Shown: positions 23,913-31,740, counted from the first letter of the stretch. The stretch: 35,669 nucleotides of DNA from Streptomyces sparsogenes (GCF_001704635.1 NZ_MAXF01000076.1:1-35669); one strand, 5' to 3'. A program made the numbers and translations. Notes: a model not told the origin generated them from the letters alone.

Positions 23913-23974
23913 GCGGTGAGTATGAGACAGCGACACGCCGATGCCATGGCGTGTCGCTGTCTCATACTCACCGC
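23913..23974. repeat. 27-bp perfect inverted repeat before the histidine kinase
   Basis: Arms 23913-23939 and 23948-23974 are perfectly complementary with an 8-base loop; the outer arm starts GCGGTGAGTATGAGACAGCG. It lies between the permease stop (23988) and the kinase start (23888). After the stem the minus-strand RNA reads AAAAACACAGGAG, not a U-run, so simple termination is unlikely. The minus strand also shows ATGGCA (23942-23947) and CATACT (23919-23924) 17 bp apart, a possible promoter embedded in the palindrome. It may be an operator, processing site or attenuator within the operon. Confidence 0.9.
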
Positions 23975-23987
23975 GAACCAAGATCCG

Positions 23988-24848
23988 TCAGCGCCGGGGC
24001 TCCCAGGGGAACCGGCGGCGTACGGTCCACCCTGCCAGGGCCGTCCAGGCCGCCGCCGTGGCCAGGGCCTTCAGCACCTCGCCCGCGCCCATGCCGCCGG
24101 TCCACCCGGCCCGCAGGAGGTCGATCACCGGGGTCATCGGCGCCCACGCGCACACCGCCGCCACCCGGTCCGGCATGACGTCGAGCGGTACGAAAAGACC
24201 CGAGGCCAGCATCGACACCAGCATCACCGGCATGGGCGTGAGCTGCGCGGATTCCGCGGTCTTGGTGTAGACCGCGGTCGCGGCGGCCAGCGCGACCATC
24301 AGGGCCAGCCCGGCCGCCACCCCGAGGACGGCCAGATGCGGCGCCTTCGGCATCGGCGCGTCCAGCGACGGCCCCACCGCGGCGACCATCAGCACGCACT
24401 GCACCAGCCCCATCAGCACGGCGGGGAGCGCCGCCCCGGCGAGGATCTCCGGGTCGGTCAGCTCACCGGCGCGCAGCCGCTTGAGGACCAGTTCCTCGCG
24501 CCGGATGACATAGACGCCCACGAGGTTCATGTACACGGCCAGGATCAGCGCGAGGCCGATCGAGCCGGGGAGCACCAGCGTGGCCAGGGACAGACCGGCC
24601 TTGTCGAGGTCGATGTCGCTGGTGAAGGTGGTCATGCTGAGGGTGAGCGAGCCGGGCAGCAGCAGGGCGTAGGTGAGCGCCGCCTTGTTCCGCACCAGCA
24701 GGGTGAGTTCGGCCCGGCCGAGCGAGACGACGCGGGCGCGCGCGGTCGTGCGGGGCGCGGCGGTCGTGGTGGGCCTCGCGGTCGTGCGGCGCGTGCCGGA
24801 CGTGCGGGGAGCGCCGGGTGTGCCGGGCGTCGTGGTCGTGTCGGTCAT
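23988..24848 (-). CDS. ABC transporter permease (ABC2 type)
   Basis: A 286-residue integral membrane protein with a Thr/Arg-rich cytoplasmic N-terminus of about 40 residues and six hydrophobic helices: ALTYALLLPGSLTLSM, GLSLATLVLPGSIGLALILAVYMNLVG, ALPAVLMGLVQCVLMVAAV, VLGVAAGLALMVALAAATAV, MPVMLVSMLASGLFVPLD and ALATAAAWTALAGW. LSMLASGLFVPLDVMPD is typical of ABC-2 (drug, lipid or polysaccharide export) permeases. ATG at 24848 overlaps the ATPase TGA (ATGA), so the two are made together. It would form the export channel with the ATPase dimer; substrate unknown, with daunorubicin-type or lipid export as family precedents. Confidence 0.94.
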   Translation of the reverse strand: MTDTTTTPGTPGAPRTSGTRRTTARPTTTAAPRTTARARVVSLGRAELTLLVRNKAALTYALLLPGSLTLSMTTFTSDIDLDKAGLSLATLVLPGSIGLALILAVYMNLVGVYVIRREELVLKRLRAGELTDPEILAGAALPAVLMGLVQCVLMVAAVGPSLDAPMPKAPHLAVLGVAAGLALMVALAAATAVYTKTAESAQLTPMPVMLVSMLASGLFVPLDVMPDRVAAVCAWAPMTPVIDLLRAGWTGGMGAGEVLKALATAAAWTALAGWTVRRRFPWEPRR

Positions 24849-25867
24849 CGGGGGTCCCCCGTCTTCTCCAGGCCCTGGGCGATATGCAGGAACGCTTCCT
24901 CCAGGGACGCCGACCGGGCGTCGAGGGCGCCCAGTTCGAGCCCCTTGTCCCGCGCCCACACCAGCACCTCGGTCGCCGTGCGCTGGAGGTCCCGGGTGCG
25001 CAGCCGTACCGTCCGCCCGTCCGTCTCGCGCTCGGTGGCGCCGAGGCGGGCGAGCGAGGGCAGGTCGGTGGCGGAGAAGGGGGCGGGGAGGGTGAAGGAG
25101 AGCCGCGAGGGGCGCTCGGCCACGATGTCCGCGACCCGCCCCGAGGCGGCGATCCGCCCCTCGTGCATGATCGCGAGCCGGTCGGCCAGCGACTCGGCCT
25201 CCTCCAGGTAGTGCGTGGTGAGCACGACGGTGGTGCCCTCGTCGCGCAGGGCCCGCACCAGCTCCCAGGTCTCGCGCCGCCCCTCCACATCGAGGCCGGT
25301 CGTCGGCTCGTCGAGGAAGAGCACCTCCGGCCGGCCGAGCAGCGCGAGCGCCAGGTCCAGGCGGCGCCGCTCCCCGCCGGAGAGCATCTTGACCCGTACG
25401 TCCCGGCGCCGGGCGAGCCCCACCAGCTCCAGGGCCTCGCCGGCCGGCCGCGCCCCGCTGGTGCAGCCCGCCCACAGCCGGACGGTCTCGGCCGCGGTCA
25501 ATTCGGAGGGGAAGCCGCCCTCCTGGAGCATCACGCCGATCCGCGGCCGCACCTCGGCCCGCTCGCGGTACGGGTCGTGGCCCAGCACCCGCACCCGGCC
25601 GGCGGTCGGGGCGGCCAGCCCCTCCAGCAGCTCGACGGTCGAGGTCTTCCCGGCGCCGTTCGTGCCCAGCAGCGCGAACAGCTCGCCGTGCGCCACGGAG
25701 AACGAGACGCCGCGCACGGCCTCGAAGCCGCGGTCCTGGGCCTTCGAGGCGCCCAGGGCCTTGGCGGCGCCCCGGCCCCGGGCGGTGCCGGAGCCGCCTC
25801 CGTATCTGCGCCGCAGTTCTGTGACGTGTATCGCGCGGCCGTCCACCGCGCTGTCCCCGAGATCCAT
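24845..25867 (-). CDS. ABC transporter ATP-binding protein (DrrA-like)
   Basis: A 340-residue nucleotide-binding subunit. Walker A GTNGAGKTS (68-76), Q-loop VMLQEGG, signature LSGGERRRL (162-170), Walker B VLFLDEPTTGLD (D186, E187) and switch histidine in TTHYLEEAE. A C-terminal extension (about 240-340) of the DrrA/NatA kind follows. The N-terminus is longer than usual (an Ala/Gly-rich insert at residues 23-45 before the core strand). First gene of the four-gene operon (ATPase, permease, kinase, regulator). ATG at 25867 has a GGAG two bases upstream, so the site is close but usable. A TGTCAT-type dyad lies 44-70 bp upstream. Confidence 0.95.
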   Translation of the reverse strand: MDLGDSAVDGRAIHVTELRRRYGGGSGTARGRGAAKALGASKAQDRGFEAVRGVSFSVAHGELFALLGTNGAGKTSTVELLEGLAAPTAGRVRVLGHDPYRERAEVRPRIGVMLQEGGFPSELTAAETVRLWAGCTSGARPAGEALELVGLARRRDVRVKMLSGGERRRLDLALALLGRPEVLFLDEPTTGLDVEGRRETWELVRALRDEGTTVVLTTHYLEEAESLADRLAIMHEGRIAASGRVADIVAERPSRLSFTLPAPFSATDLPSLARLGATERETDGRTVRLRTRDLQRTATEVLVWARDKGLELGALDARSASLEEAFLHIAQGLEKTGDPR

Positions 25868-25910
25868 GTCTCCAGGCTTCCGGCGCCCGCCGGGCCCGGG
25901 TAGTGCGGGC

Positions 25911-25937
25911 TGTCATGAGCCCGGATGACAAATGTCA
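25911..25937 (-). promoter_or_regulatory. TGTCAT-N8-ATGACA / TGACA-N2-TGTCA operator
   Basis: TGTCAT (25911-25916) and ATGACA (25925-25930) form a 20-bp dyad, and TGACA-AA-TGTCA (25926-25937) a second one sharing a half-site. It sits just upstream of the ABC/two-component operon start. Similar TCAT/ATGA half-sites are bound by DesR-type regulators, so the operon's own response regulator is the likely ligand (inference). Confidence 0.65.
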
Positions 25938-25966
25938 GCGAGCACGCGGGCCCACACGCCACAAAA

Positions 25967-26005
25967 GCCTGAAGGCGCCGGTCGTTTCGACCGGCGCCTT
26001 CAGGC
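25967..26005 (-). terminator. 18-bp intrinsic terminator after tRNA-Gly(GCC)
   Basis: An 18-bp perfect stem (25967-25984 with 25988-26005) with a TTT loop is followed on the minus strand by TTTTG. It starts 6 bp after the tRNA 3' end. This is the strongest rho-independent terminator of the window and should separate the tRNA transcripts from the ABC operon that follows on the same strand. Confidence 0.92.
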
Positions 26006-26010
26006 GATGG

Positions 26011-26083
26011 AGCGGACGACGAGATTCGAACTCGCGACCCTCACCTTGGCAAGGTGATGCTCTACCAACTGAGCCACGTCCGC
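26011..26083 (-). tRNA. tRNA-Gly (GCC anticodon), canonical
   Basis: A 73-base cloverleaf: acceptor GCGGACG/CGTCCGC, D-loop AGTTGGTA with G18G19, anticodon stem CACCT/AGGTG around TTGCCAA, and a standard GTTCGAA T-loop. It is closely related to the copy at 20077-20149. It lies downstream of the four TCC tRNA-like genes and has its own TAGAGT -10-like hexamer at 26122-26127. Confidence 0.96.
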
Positions 26084-26161
26084 ATGCCTCCGACCGGCTT
26101 TCACCAATCGGCGCGAACACCACTCTACCTGATCCACCGGAGTGGTCGTGCAGAGGATGAG

Positions 26162-26233
26162 AGCGGGTGACAGGGATCGCACACTGCGCCTCCCCCTTGG
26201 AAAGGGGGCGCTCTACTACTGAGCTACACCCGC
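26162..26233 (-). tRNA. tRNA-Gly-like (TCC), copy 1, non-canonical D- and T-arms
   Basis: 72 bases. Acceptor GCGGGTG/CACCCGC, D-stem GCTC/GAGC, anticodon stem CCCCC/GGGGG around TTTCCAA (anticodon TCC, Gly GGA/GGG). D-loop AGTAGTA has no GG pair, and the T-arm reads GTGC where GTTC is expected. The T-stem CAGTG/CCTGT barely pairs in the normal register; shifting by one gives GCAG/CTGT. The copy differs from copies 2-4 by paired changes in the anticodon stem and one T-loop base, so folding is under selection. Likely a glycine donor not used on ribosomes (see findings). Confidence 0.88.
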
Positions 26234-26313
26234 ATGGCTTCCGATCGACTCGCGCCGATCGGCGTGTCCATCACCTTACCCGATCCACCGGAGTGGTTCG
26301 GCGAGGCGATGAG

Positions 26314-26385
26314 AGCGGGTGACAGGGATTGCACACTGCGCCTCCCTCTTGGAAAGAGGGCGCTCTACTACTGAGCTACACCCGC
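26314..26385 (-). tRNA. tRNA-Gly-like (TCC), copy 2, non-canonical D- and T-arms
   Basis: 72 bases, anticodon stem CCCTC/GAGGG around TTTCCAA. D-loop AGTAGTA without G18G19; T-arm sequence GTGCAATC, i.e. G at position 55. Identical to copies 3 and 4. No encoded CCA. Confidence 0.88.
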
Positions 26386-26465
26386 ATGGCTTCCGATCGA
26401 CTCGCGCCGATCGGCGTGTCCATCACCTTACCCGATCCACCGGAGTGGTTCGGCGAGGCGATGAG

Positions 26466-26537
26466 AGCGGGTGACAGGGATTGCACACTGCGCCTCCCTC
26501 TTGGAAAGAGGGCGCTCTACTACTGAGCTACACCCGC
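26466..26537 (-). tRNA. tRNA-Gly-like (TCC), copy 3, non-canonical D- and T-arms
   Basis: Identical in sequence to copy 2, 152 bp away. The anticodon loop, D-loop lacking GG and GTGC T-arm are the same. Confidence 0.88.
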
Positions 26538-26617
26538 ATGGCTTCCGATCGACTCGCGCCGATCGGCGTGTCCATCACCTTACCCGATCCACCGGAGTGG
26601 TTCGGCGAGGCGATGAG

Positions 26618-26689
26618 AGCGGGTGACAGGGATTGCACACTGCGCCTCCCTCTTGGAAAGAGGGCGCTCTACTACTGAGCTACACCCGC
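26618..26689 (-). tRNA. tRNA-Gly-like (TCC), copy 4, non-canonical D- and T-arms
   Basis: Identical to copies 2 and 3, and first in transcription order. Its upstream DNA differs from the repeat spacers: TTGCAC (26764-26769), a 19-bp spacer and TAGAGT (26739-26744) form a separate promoter candidate. Confidence 0.88.
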
Positions 26690-26787
26690 GTGTCCTCGGG
26701 GTTTTGGCCTTTCGGCCTCGCCCCTCGGCGTGTTCCAGACTCTAGCGGATCATCGGGGGTGGTGTGCAACTCGGCTGCGCGGCCCGT

Positions 26788-27105
26788 TCAGTTCGCCGCG
26801 TTGAACGCCTCGTAGACCTTCTTGGGGATCCGGCCGCGCGGCGGGACCTCCATGCCGTGCGACCGCGCCCAGGCGCGGACGGCGGCCGGGTCGGGGGCGA
26901 CGGAGGTGCGGCGGTAGGCCTTGCCTGAGCGGGACCGCTTGCGGCCCGCTTCCACGTACGGGGCGAGAAGACCGCGGAGTTTCTTCGCATTGGCAGCGTT
27001 GAGGTCGATCTCGTACGCCTTGCCGTCAAGTCCGAACGAGACCGTCTCCTCCGCCTGACCCCCGTCGATGTCGTCGGAGAGCGTGACTACTACGCGCTGC
27101 GCCAC
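26788..27105 (-). CDS. lsrL: Lsr2-like nucleoid-associated protein (LsrL type)
   Basis: A 105-residue xenogeneic-silencer protein that bridges AT-rich DNA. N-terminal dimer domain: AQRVVVTLSDDIDGGQAEETVSFGLDGKAYEIDLNAANAKKLRGLLAPYVEAGRK; C-terminal DNA-binding domain: PDPAAVRAWARSHGMEVPPRGRIPKKVYEAF, with the RGR AT-hook-like motif that inserts into the minor groove. GTG at 27105 gives the family start; an upstream in-frame ATG adds an unlikely segment. Placement beside purS matches the second Lsr2 paralogue of Streptomyces (LsrL; S. coelicolor SCO4076, recalled). Symbol rests on this synteny. AAAGGAC is a weak, somewhat distant ribosome site. Confidence 0.94.
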   Translation of the reverse strand: MAQRVVVTLSDDIDGGQAEETVSFGLDGKAYEIDLNAANAKKLRGLLAPYVEAGRKRSRSGKAYRRTSVAPDPAAVRAWARSHGMEVPPRGRIPKKVYEAFNAAN

Positions 27106-27120
27106 GGGATATCGGTCCTT

Positions 27121-27360
27121 TCGGGCTGCATCGATGCGTTGACGTGCAAAGATGGCAGCTGTCCTGTTGTTAGTGAACAATGCTTTTTCATTTGTACAGC
27201 GGCGAGCATTGCATTGTGAAGCCCTGCTATTTCCGCCCGCGTGTCAGGCCGCAATCGGGACCATACGTTTTTCCGGGAACTTTCCCCAGCGGATGTCGCC
27301 GCCGATGCTTAAACGTGACGGAAGGGCCACCTTATCTACTCGCGTAGACTTTTCCTCGGG
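27121..27360. promoter_or_regulatory. AT-rich control region between lsrL and purS
   Basis: This stretch has clearly lower GC than the rest of the window, with runs such as TGCTTTTTCATTTGTACAG, and no gene. ACAATGC (27177-27183) and GCATTGT (27211-27217) form a separated inverted repeat. It should hold the divergent promoters of lsrL and purS; TAGACT (27345-27350) and TAGGCT (27362-27367) are -10 candidates for purS. AT-richness makes it a natural target for Lsr2-type proteins. Confidence 0.6.
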
Positions 27361-27412
27361 GTAGGCTTGGGCCACCGCCTTACGCACCAGCACCACACCA
27401 CCGGGAGTGCCA

Positions 27413-27700
27413 GTGGCACGCGTCGTAGTCGACGTCATGCTCAAGCCGGAGATCCTCGACCCCCAGGGCCAGGCGGTGCAGCGCGCGCTGCCCCGCCTCG
27501 GTTTCGAAGGGATCTCCGACGTCCGTCAGGGCAAGCGCTTTGAACTCGAGGTGGAGGGCCCGGTCGACGACGCCGCCCTCGCCCGTATCCGAGAGATCGC
27601 GGAAACCTTCCTCGCGAACACCGTGATCGAGGACTTCGATGTGCGGATCGAGGCCGACCAGGCCGATTCGGCCGCCCTCGCCGCGAAGGCGGAGTCGTGA
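27413..27700 (+). CDS. purS: FGAM synthase subunit PurS
   Basis: Small 95-residue subunit that, as a dimer, joins PurL and PurQ and lets ammonia pass between them. [49 protein letters not shown] is diagnostic. GTG at 27413 has GGGAG at five bases; GTG at 27407 overlaps this site and is less likely. The stop overlaps the purQ start (GTGA). First gene of purS-purQ-purL. Confidence 0.97.
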   Translation: MARVVVDVMLKPEILDPQGQAVQRALPRLGFEGISDVRQGKRFELEVEGPVDDAALARIREIAETFLANTVIEDFDVRIEADQADSAALAAKAES

Positions 27701-28377
27701 CCGTACGCGTCGGAGTCATCACCTTCCCCGGCACCCTCGACGACCGCGACACCCAGCGCGCGGTGCGGGTCGCCGGGCTGGAGGCCGTGCCGCTGTGGCA
27801 CCGCGACAAGGACCTCAAGCAGGTCGACGCGGTCGTGCTGCCCGGGGGCTTCTCCTATGGCGACTATCTGCGGGCCGGAGCGATCTCCCGCTTCTCCCCG
27901 GTAATGGAGTCGGTGATCGGGCAGGCGAAGGCGGGCATGCCCGTGCTTGGCATCTGCAATGGCTTCCAGGTTCTCACCGAGACTCATCTTCTGCCCGGCG
28001 CGATGCTGCGGAACAACCATCTGCACTTCATCTGCCGTGATCAAAAGTTGCGAGTGGAAAACGCGGAGACCGCCTGGACCCGCTCCTACGAGCAGGGCCA
28101 GGAGATCAACATCCCGCTGAAGAACATCGACGGCCGCTATGTGGCCGACGAGCGGGTCCTGGACGAACTCGAAGCCGAGGGCCGTGTCGTCTTCCGCTAT
28201 CGGGACGTGAATCCGAACGGTTCGCTGCGCGACATCGCCGGCATCACCAACGAGGCGGGCAATGTCGTCGGTCTCATGCCGCACCCCGAGCACGCCGTCG
28301 AGCCGCTGATCGGCACCGGCCGCACCGACGGGCTCGGATTCTTCACCTCGATCCTCAAGAAGCTGGTCGACGCATGA
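27697..28377 (+). CDS. purQ: FGAM synthase glutaminase subunit PurQ
   Basis: Class I glutamine amidotransferase of 226 residues that releases ammonia from glutamine for PurL. Catalytic Cys87 is in [11 protein letters not shown], and the His/Glu pair in LMPHPEHA (H196, E198). N-terminus [19 protein letters not shown] and [15 protein letters not shown] are family landmarks. GTG at 27697 overlaps the purS stop, and the TGA overlaps the purL ATG, so three subunits of one complex are translationally coupled. Confidence 0.98.
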   Translation: MTVRVGVITFPGTLDDRDTQRAVRVAGLEAVPLWHRDKDLKQVDAVVLPGGFSYGDYLRAGAISRFSPVMESVIGQAKAGMPVLGICNGFQVLTETHLLPGAMLRNNHLHFICRDQKLRVENAETAWTRSYEQGQEINIPLKNIDGRYVADERVLDELEAEGRVVFRYRDVNPNGSLRDIAGITNEAGNVVGLMPHPEHAVEPLIGTGRTDGLGFFTSILKKLVDA

Positions 28378-30623
28378 CCCTCGACACCATCAAGCACGCC
28401 GAACAGACCCCGGACGTCCAGCAGCCCTGGGCCGAGCTCGGCCTCAAGCAGGACGAGTACGAGCGCATCCGCACCATCCTCGGCCGCCGCCCGACCGGCG
28501 CCGAGCTGGCCATGTACTCCGTCATGTGGTCCGAGCACTGCTCGTACAAGTCGAGCAAGGTCCACCTGCGGCAGTTCGGCGAGAAGGCCCCTGAGAACGA
28601 CGCGCTGCTCGTCGGCATCGGCGAGAACGCGGGGGTGGTCGACGTCGGCCAGGGCTACGCGGTCACCTTCAAGGTCGAGTCGCACAACCACCCCTCCTAC
28701 ATCGAGCCGTACCAGGGCGCGGCCACCGGCGTCGGCGGCATCGTCCGCGACATCCTCGCCATGGGCGCCCGCCCGGTCGCCGTGATGGACCCGCTGCGCT
28801 TCGGCGCCGCCGACCACCCCGACACCAAGCGGGTGCTGCCCGGCGTGGTCGCGGGCATCGGCGGCTACGGCAACTGCCTGGGCCTGCCCAACATCGGCGG
28901 CGAGGTCGTCTTCGACCCCTGCTACCAGGGCAACCCGCTGGTCAACGCGTTGTGCGTGGGCGTCATGAAGCATGAGGACATCCACCTCGCCAAGGCCTCA
29001 GGCGCCGGCAACAAGGTCATCCTCTACGGCGCCCGCACCGGCGGCGACGGCATCGGCGGCGTGTCCGTGCTCGCCTCCGAGACGTTCGATGACACAAAGC
29101 CCACCAAGCGCCCCGCCGTGCAGGTCGGCGACCCCTTCCAGGAGAAGCTGCTCATCGAGTGCACCCTGGAGATCTTCAGGGAGAAGCTGGTCGCCGGCAT
29201 CCAGGACCTCGGCGGCGCCGGGCTCTCCTGCGCCACCAGCGAGCTGGCCTCGGCCGGCTCCGGCGGCATGCGGGTCGAGCTGGACACCGTGCCGCTGCGC
29301 GACGCGAGCCTGTCGCCCGAGGAAATCCTCATGAGCGAGTCGCAGGAAAGGATGTGTGCGATCGTCGAGCCCGACAAGGTCGCCCGCTTCCTGGAGATCT
29401 GCGAGAAGTGGGACGTGATCGCCACCGTCATCGGCGAGGTCACCGACGGCGAGCGGCTGGAGATCTTCTGGCACGGCGAGCAGATCGTCGACGTCCCGCC
29501 GCGCACGGTCGCCCACGAGGGCCCGGTCTACGAGCGCCCGTACGCCCGCCCGGAGTGGCAGGACGCGCTCCAGGCCGACGACGCGAACAAGCTGCCCCGC
29601 CCGGCGACCCCCGCCGAGCTGCGCGAGCAGGTCCTCAAGGTCGTCTCCGCCCCGAACCAGGCGTCCAAGTCCTGGATCACCGACCAGTACGACCGCTTTG
29701 TGCAGGGCAACACGGTCCTCGCCCAGCCCGAGGACTCCGGCATGGTCCGCGTCGACGAGGAGACCGGCCTCGGCGTCGCGGTCGCCACGGACGGCAACGG
29801 CCGCTACGCCAAGCTCGACCCGTACGCCGGGGCGCAGCTCGCGCTCGCCGAGGCGTACCGCAATGTGGCCGCCTCCGGGGCCAAGCCGCTGGCGATCTCC
29901 GACTGCCTGAACTTCGGCTCGCCGGAGGACCCGGCGGTCATGTGGCAGTTCGCGGAGGCCACCCGTGGTCTGGCCGACGGCTGCCTGACCCTGGGCACCC
30001 CGGTGACCGGCGGCAATGTCTCCCTCTACAACCAGACCGGGGACGTGGCCATCCACCCGACGCCGGTCGTCGCGGTCCTCGGCGTGATCGACGACGTGGC
30101 GCGCCGCACCCCGATCGGCTTCGCGGACGAGGGTCATCTGCTGTACCTCCTCGGCGACACCGACGAGGAGTTCGGCGGCTCGGCCTGGTCGCAGACCGTC
30201 CACGACCACCTCGGCGGGCTGCCGCCGAAGGTGGATCTGGAGCGGGAGCGGCTGCTCGCCGAGATCCTGATCTCGGCCTCGCGCGACGGCATGGTGGACG
30301 CGGCGCACGACCTGTCCGACGGTGGCCTGATCCAGGCGGTCGTCGAGTCGTGTCTGCGCGGCGGCAAGGGCGCCCGGATCGTGGTGCCCGATGGGATCGA
30401 CCCGTTCGTCTTCCTGCTGTCGGAGTCGGCGGGCCGGGCCGTGGTGGCCGTTCCGCGCAGCGAGGAGCTCCGCTTCAAGGACATGTGCGGGGCGCGGGGC
30501 CTTCCGGCGGTCCGGATCGGCGTGGTGGACGGCGACGCGGTCGACGTCCAGGGCCAGTTCGGCATCCCGCTGGCGGAGCTCCGGGAGGCGCACGAGGCGA
30601 CGATCCCGGGTCTGCTCGCCTGA
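28374..30623 (+). CDS. purL: FGAM synthase large subunit PurL (small, PurQ/PurS-dependent type)
   Basis: Converts FGAR to FGAM with ATP and ammonia supplied by PurQ. The 749 residues fit the Bacillus-type small PurL without its own glutaminase. Landmarks: [15 protein letters not shown] (catalytic His region), [44 protein letters not shown], the second-half repeat [43 protein letters not shown], and [12 protein letters not shown] at 28374 overlaps purQ (ATGA). A 12-bp hairpin 28 bases downstream ends the operon. Confidence 0.98.
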   Translation: MTLDTIKHAEQTPDVQQPWAELGLKQDEYERIRTILGRRPTGAELAMYSVMWSEHCSYKSSKVHLRQFGEKAPENDALLVGIGENAGVVDVGQGYAVTFKVESHNHPSYIEPYQGAATGVGGIVRDILAMGARPVAVMDPLRFGAADHPDTKRVLPGVVAGIGGYGNCLGLPNIGGEVVFDPCYQGNPLVNALCVGVMKHEDIHLAKASGAGNKVILYGARTGGDGIGGVSVLASETFDDTKPTKRPAVQVGDPFQEKLLIECTLEIFREKLVAGIQDLGGAGLSCATSELASAGSGGMRVELDTVPLRDASLSPEEILMSESQERMCAIVEPDKVARFLEICEKWDVIATVIGEVTDGERLEIFWHGEQIVDVPPRTVAHEGPVYERPYARPEWQDALQADDANKLPRPATPAELREQVLKVVSAPNQASKSWITDQYDRFVQGNTVLAQPEDSGMVRVDEETGLGVAVATDGNGRYAKLDPYAGAQLALAEAYRNVAASGAKPLAISDCLNFGSPEDPAVMWQFAEATRGLADGCLTLGTPVTGGNVSLYNQTGDVAIHPTPVVAVLGVIDDVARRTPIGFADEGHLLYLLGDTDEEFGGSAWSQTVHDHLGGLPPKVDLERERLLAEILISASRDGMVDAAHDLSDGGLIQAVVESCLRGGKGARIVVPDGIDPFVFLLSESAGRAVVAVPRSEELRFKDMCGARGLPAVRIGVVDGDAVDVQGQFGIPLAELREAHEATIPGLLA

Positions 30624-30650
30624 CCCGCGACGAACGAGCGCGACATGTGA

Positions 30651-30682
30651 CCCCGCTCCCTGCCGTCACACAGGGAGCGGGG
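30651..30682 (+). terminator. 12-bp hairpin terminator after purL
   Basis: CCCCGCTCCCTG (30651-30662) pairs perfectly with 30671-30682 around an 8-base loop, 28 bp after the purL stop. No T-run follows. Confidence 0.85.
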
Positions 30683-30785
30683 CGGTCTCGTCTGCCGGGA
30701 GTCAGGGCCGGAACTCGTCCGAAATGTCGATGTCCTGGTGGCTTCCATCCTCTGCCGCTGTCCCCGGGGTGTCCACGCCCGTGAG

Positions 30786-30791
30786 TAAGCT
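30786..30791 (+). promoter_or_regulatory. -10 TAAGCT, leaderless start
   Basis: TAAGCT ends 7 bases before the ATG at 30799 and no ribosome site is present. An in-frame GTG at 30781 would overlap the hexamer and is therefore unlikely. Confidence 0.55.
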
Positions 30792-30798
30792 CGGCGAC

Positions 30799-31587
30799 AT
30801 GCCCGCCCGCGCCCGTGCCCGCACATACGACCCGGTCAAGACGCGCGCCGCCGTGGCCGCGCAGTTCGAGCACATACGGGAGGCGGTGCGCGGCCTGGAC
30901 GGGGAGCGGCTGGGGCGGCCGACCCGGCTCGGCGGCTGGACGGTCCGCGAGCTGGTCGCGCATCTGGCGATGGCGGTGGAGGCGGCCGGCCGCCACCTGG
31001 AACAGCCCGCGCCGCCCGCGCGGGAGGTGACCGTCACCGGCTGGGTGGCCGCGACGGCGGCGCGCGCCGGCGACATCGACGAGGACACCCGCGCCCTGGC
31101 GGCGAGCGCCGAGCCGGCCGAGCTGTTGGACCGGGCCGCCGAGCGCTTCGCCGAGCTGGTCCCGGCGGTCCCGGGCGAGCGGCTGCTGGCGGCCCGGGTG
31201 GGGGCGATGCGGCTCGACGACTTCCTGGTCACGCGCTGCGTGGAGCTGGTCGTCCACACCGACGACCTGGCGGCGGCGCTCGGCACCCCCCTCCCGTACG
31301 ACCGCCAGGCCCTGGCCGCCGCCACCCGGCTGCTCGCGGACGCGCTCGCGGCGAAGGCGCCCGGGGGGTCGGTGGAGGTCCGTGTCCCGCCGTACGCGGT
31401 GGTCCAGTGCGTCGAGGGTCCGCGGCACACCCGCGGCACGCCCCCGAATGTGGTCGAGACCACCCCGCTGACCTGGATCCGCCTCGCCACGGGCCGCGCG
31501 GACTGGTGGGAGGCGGTCGAGTCGGCCGAGGTCACGGCCAGCGGCGAGCGCGCCGATCTCGCGCCCCACCTGCCGCTTCTCGGCTGA
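30799..31587 (+). CDS. Maleylpyruvate isomerase-family (mycothiol-dependent, DinB-like) protein
   Basis: A 262-residue protein of the mycothiol-dependent maleylpyruvate isomerase / MDMPI family. N-terminal DinB-like bundle: RLGGWTVRELVAHLAMAVEAAGRHL with a metal histidine, and CVELVVHTDDLAAALG with another; the smaller C-terminal domain (about 200-262, SVEVRVPPYAVVQCVEGPRHTRGTPPNVVETTPLTWIRLATGR) is SCP2-like. Characterised members isomerise maleylpyruvate with mycothiol; most paralogues have unknown substrates, often in thiol-based detoxification. ATG 30799 is leaderless by position. It lies alone between purL and purF, as a conserved insertion in this locus. Confidence 0.9.
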   Translation: MPARARARTYDPVKTRAAVAAQFEHIREAVRGLDGERLGRPTRLGGWTVRELVAHLAMAVEAAGRHLEQPAPPAREVTVTGWVAATAARAGDIDEDTRALAASAEPAELLDRAAERFAELVPAVPGERLLAARVGAMRLDDFLVTRCVELVVHTDDLAAALGTPLPYDRQALAAATRLLADALAAKAPGGSVEVRVPPYAVVQCVEGPRHTRGTPPNVVETTPLTWIRLATGRADWWEAVESAEVTASGERADLAPHLPLLG

Positions 31588-31704
31588 GAGACGCCGCCCG
31601 CGGGGCCCGTGGGAGGCTTGCGGCGGGTCTGCCGCGTGGCCGTCCGGGGGCCTTCAGGGGGGTCTTCCGGGAATGTGACTTACGCCCCCCTCGCGCTCCC
31701 TCGT

Positions 31705-31733
31705 GTCGACCCGCTCCGGAACTGGCCTAGACT
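31705..31733 (+). promoter_or_regulatory. purF promoter, leaderless
   Basis: GTCGAC/TCGACC at 31705-31711 is a fair -35, followed 16-17 bp later by -10 TAGACT (31728-31733). The start codon GTG at 31741 lies 7 bases after the -10, without a ribosome site. It is the best-supported leaderless promoter here because both boxes are visible. Confidence 0.7.
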
Positions 31734-31740
31734 CGGTGGC

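Larger units (their letters stand above)
26234..26689 (-). repeat. Three exact 152-bp tandem repeats (80-bp spacer + 72-bp tRNA)
   Basis: Units 26234-26385, 26386-26537 and 26538-26689 appear identical, spacer included. Each 80-bp spacer contains, on the minus strand, TAAGGT (26273-26278 in the first unit) about 40 bases before the next tRNA, and a CCGATCG/CGATCGG hairpin in the leader. Each copy could therefore have its own promoter. Identity over spacers points to recent duplication or continuing gene conversion. Confidence 0.9.

Noticed and set aside
26162..26689. CRISPR-like or satellite array
   Set aside because: Repeats are 152 bp with identical spacers and fold as tRNAs; there are no variable spacers and no cas genes.
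26329..26815. Repeated short plus-strand ORFs beginning MHTAPPSWKEGALL
   Set aside because: They are the reverse strand of the tandem tRNA genes and spacers, with the same 152-bp period.
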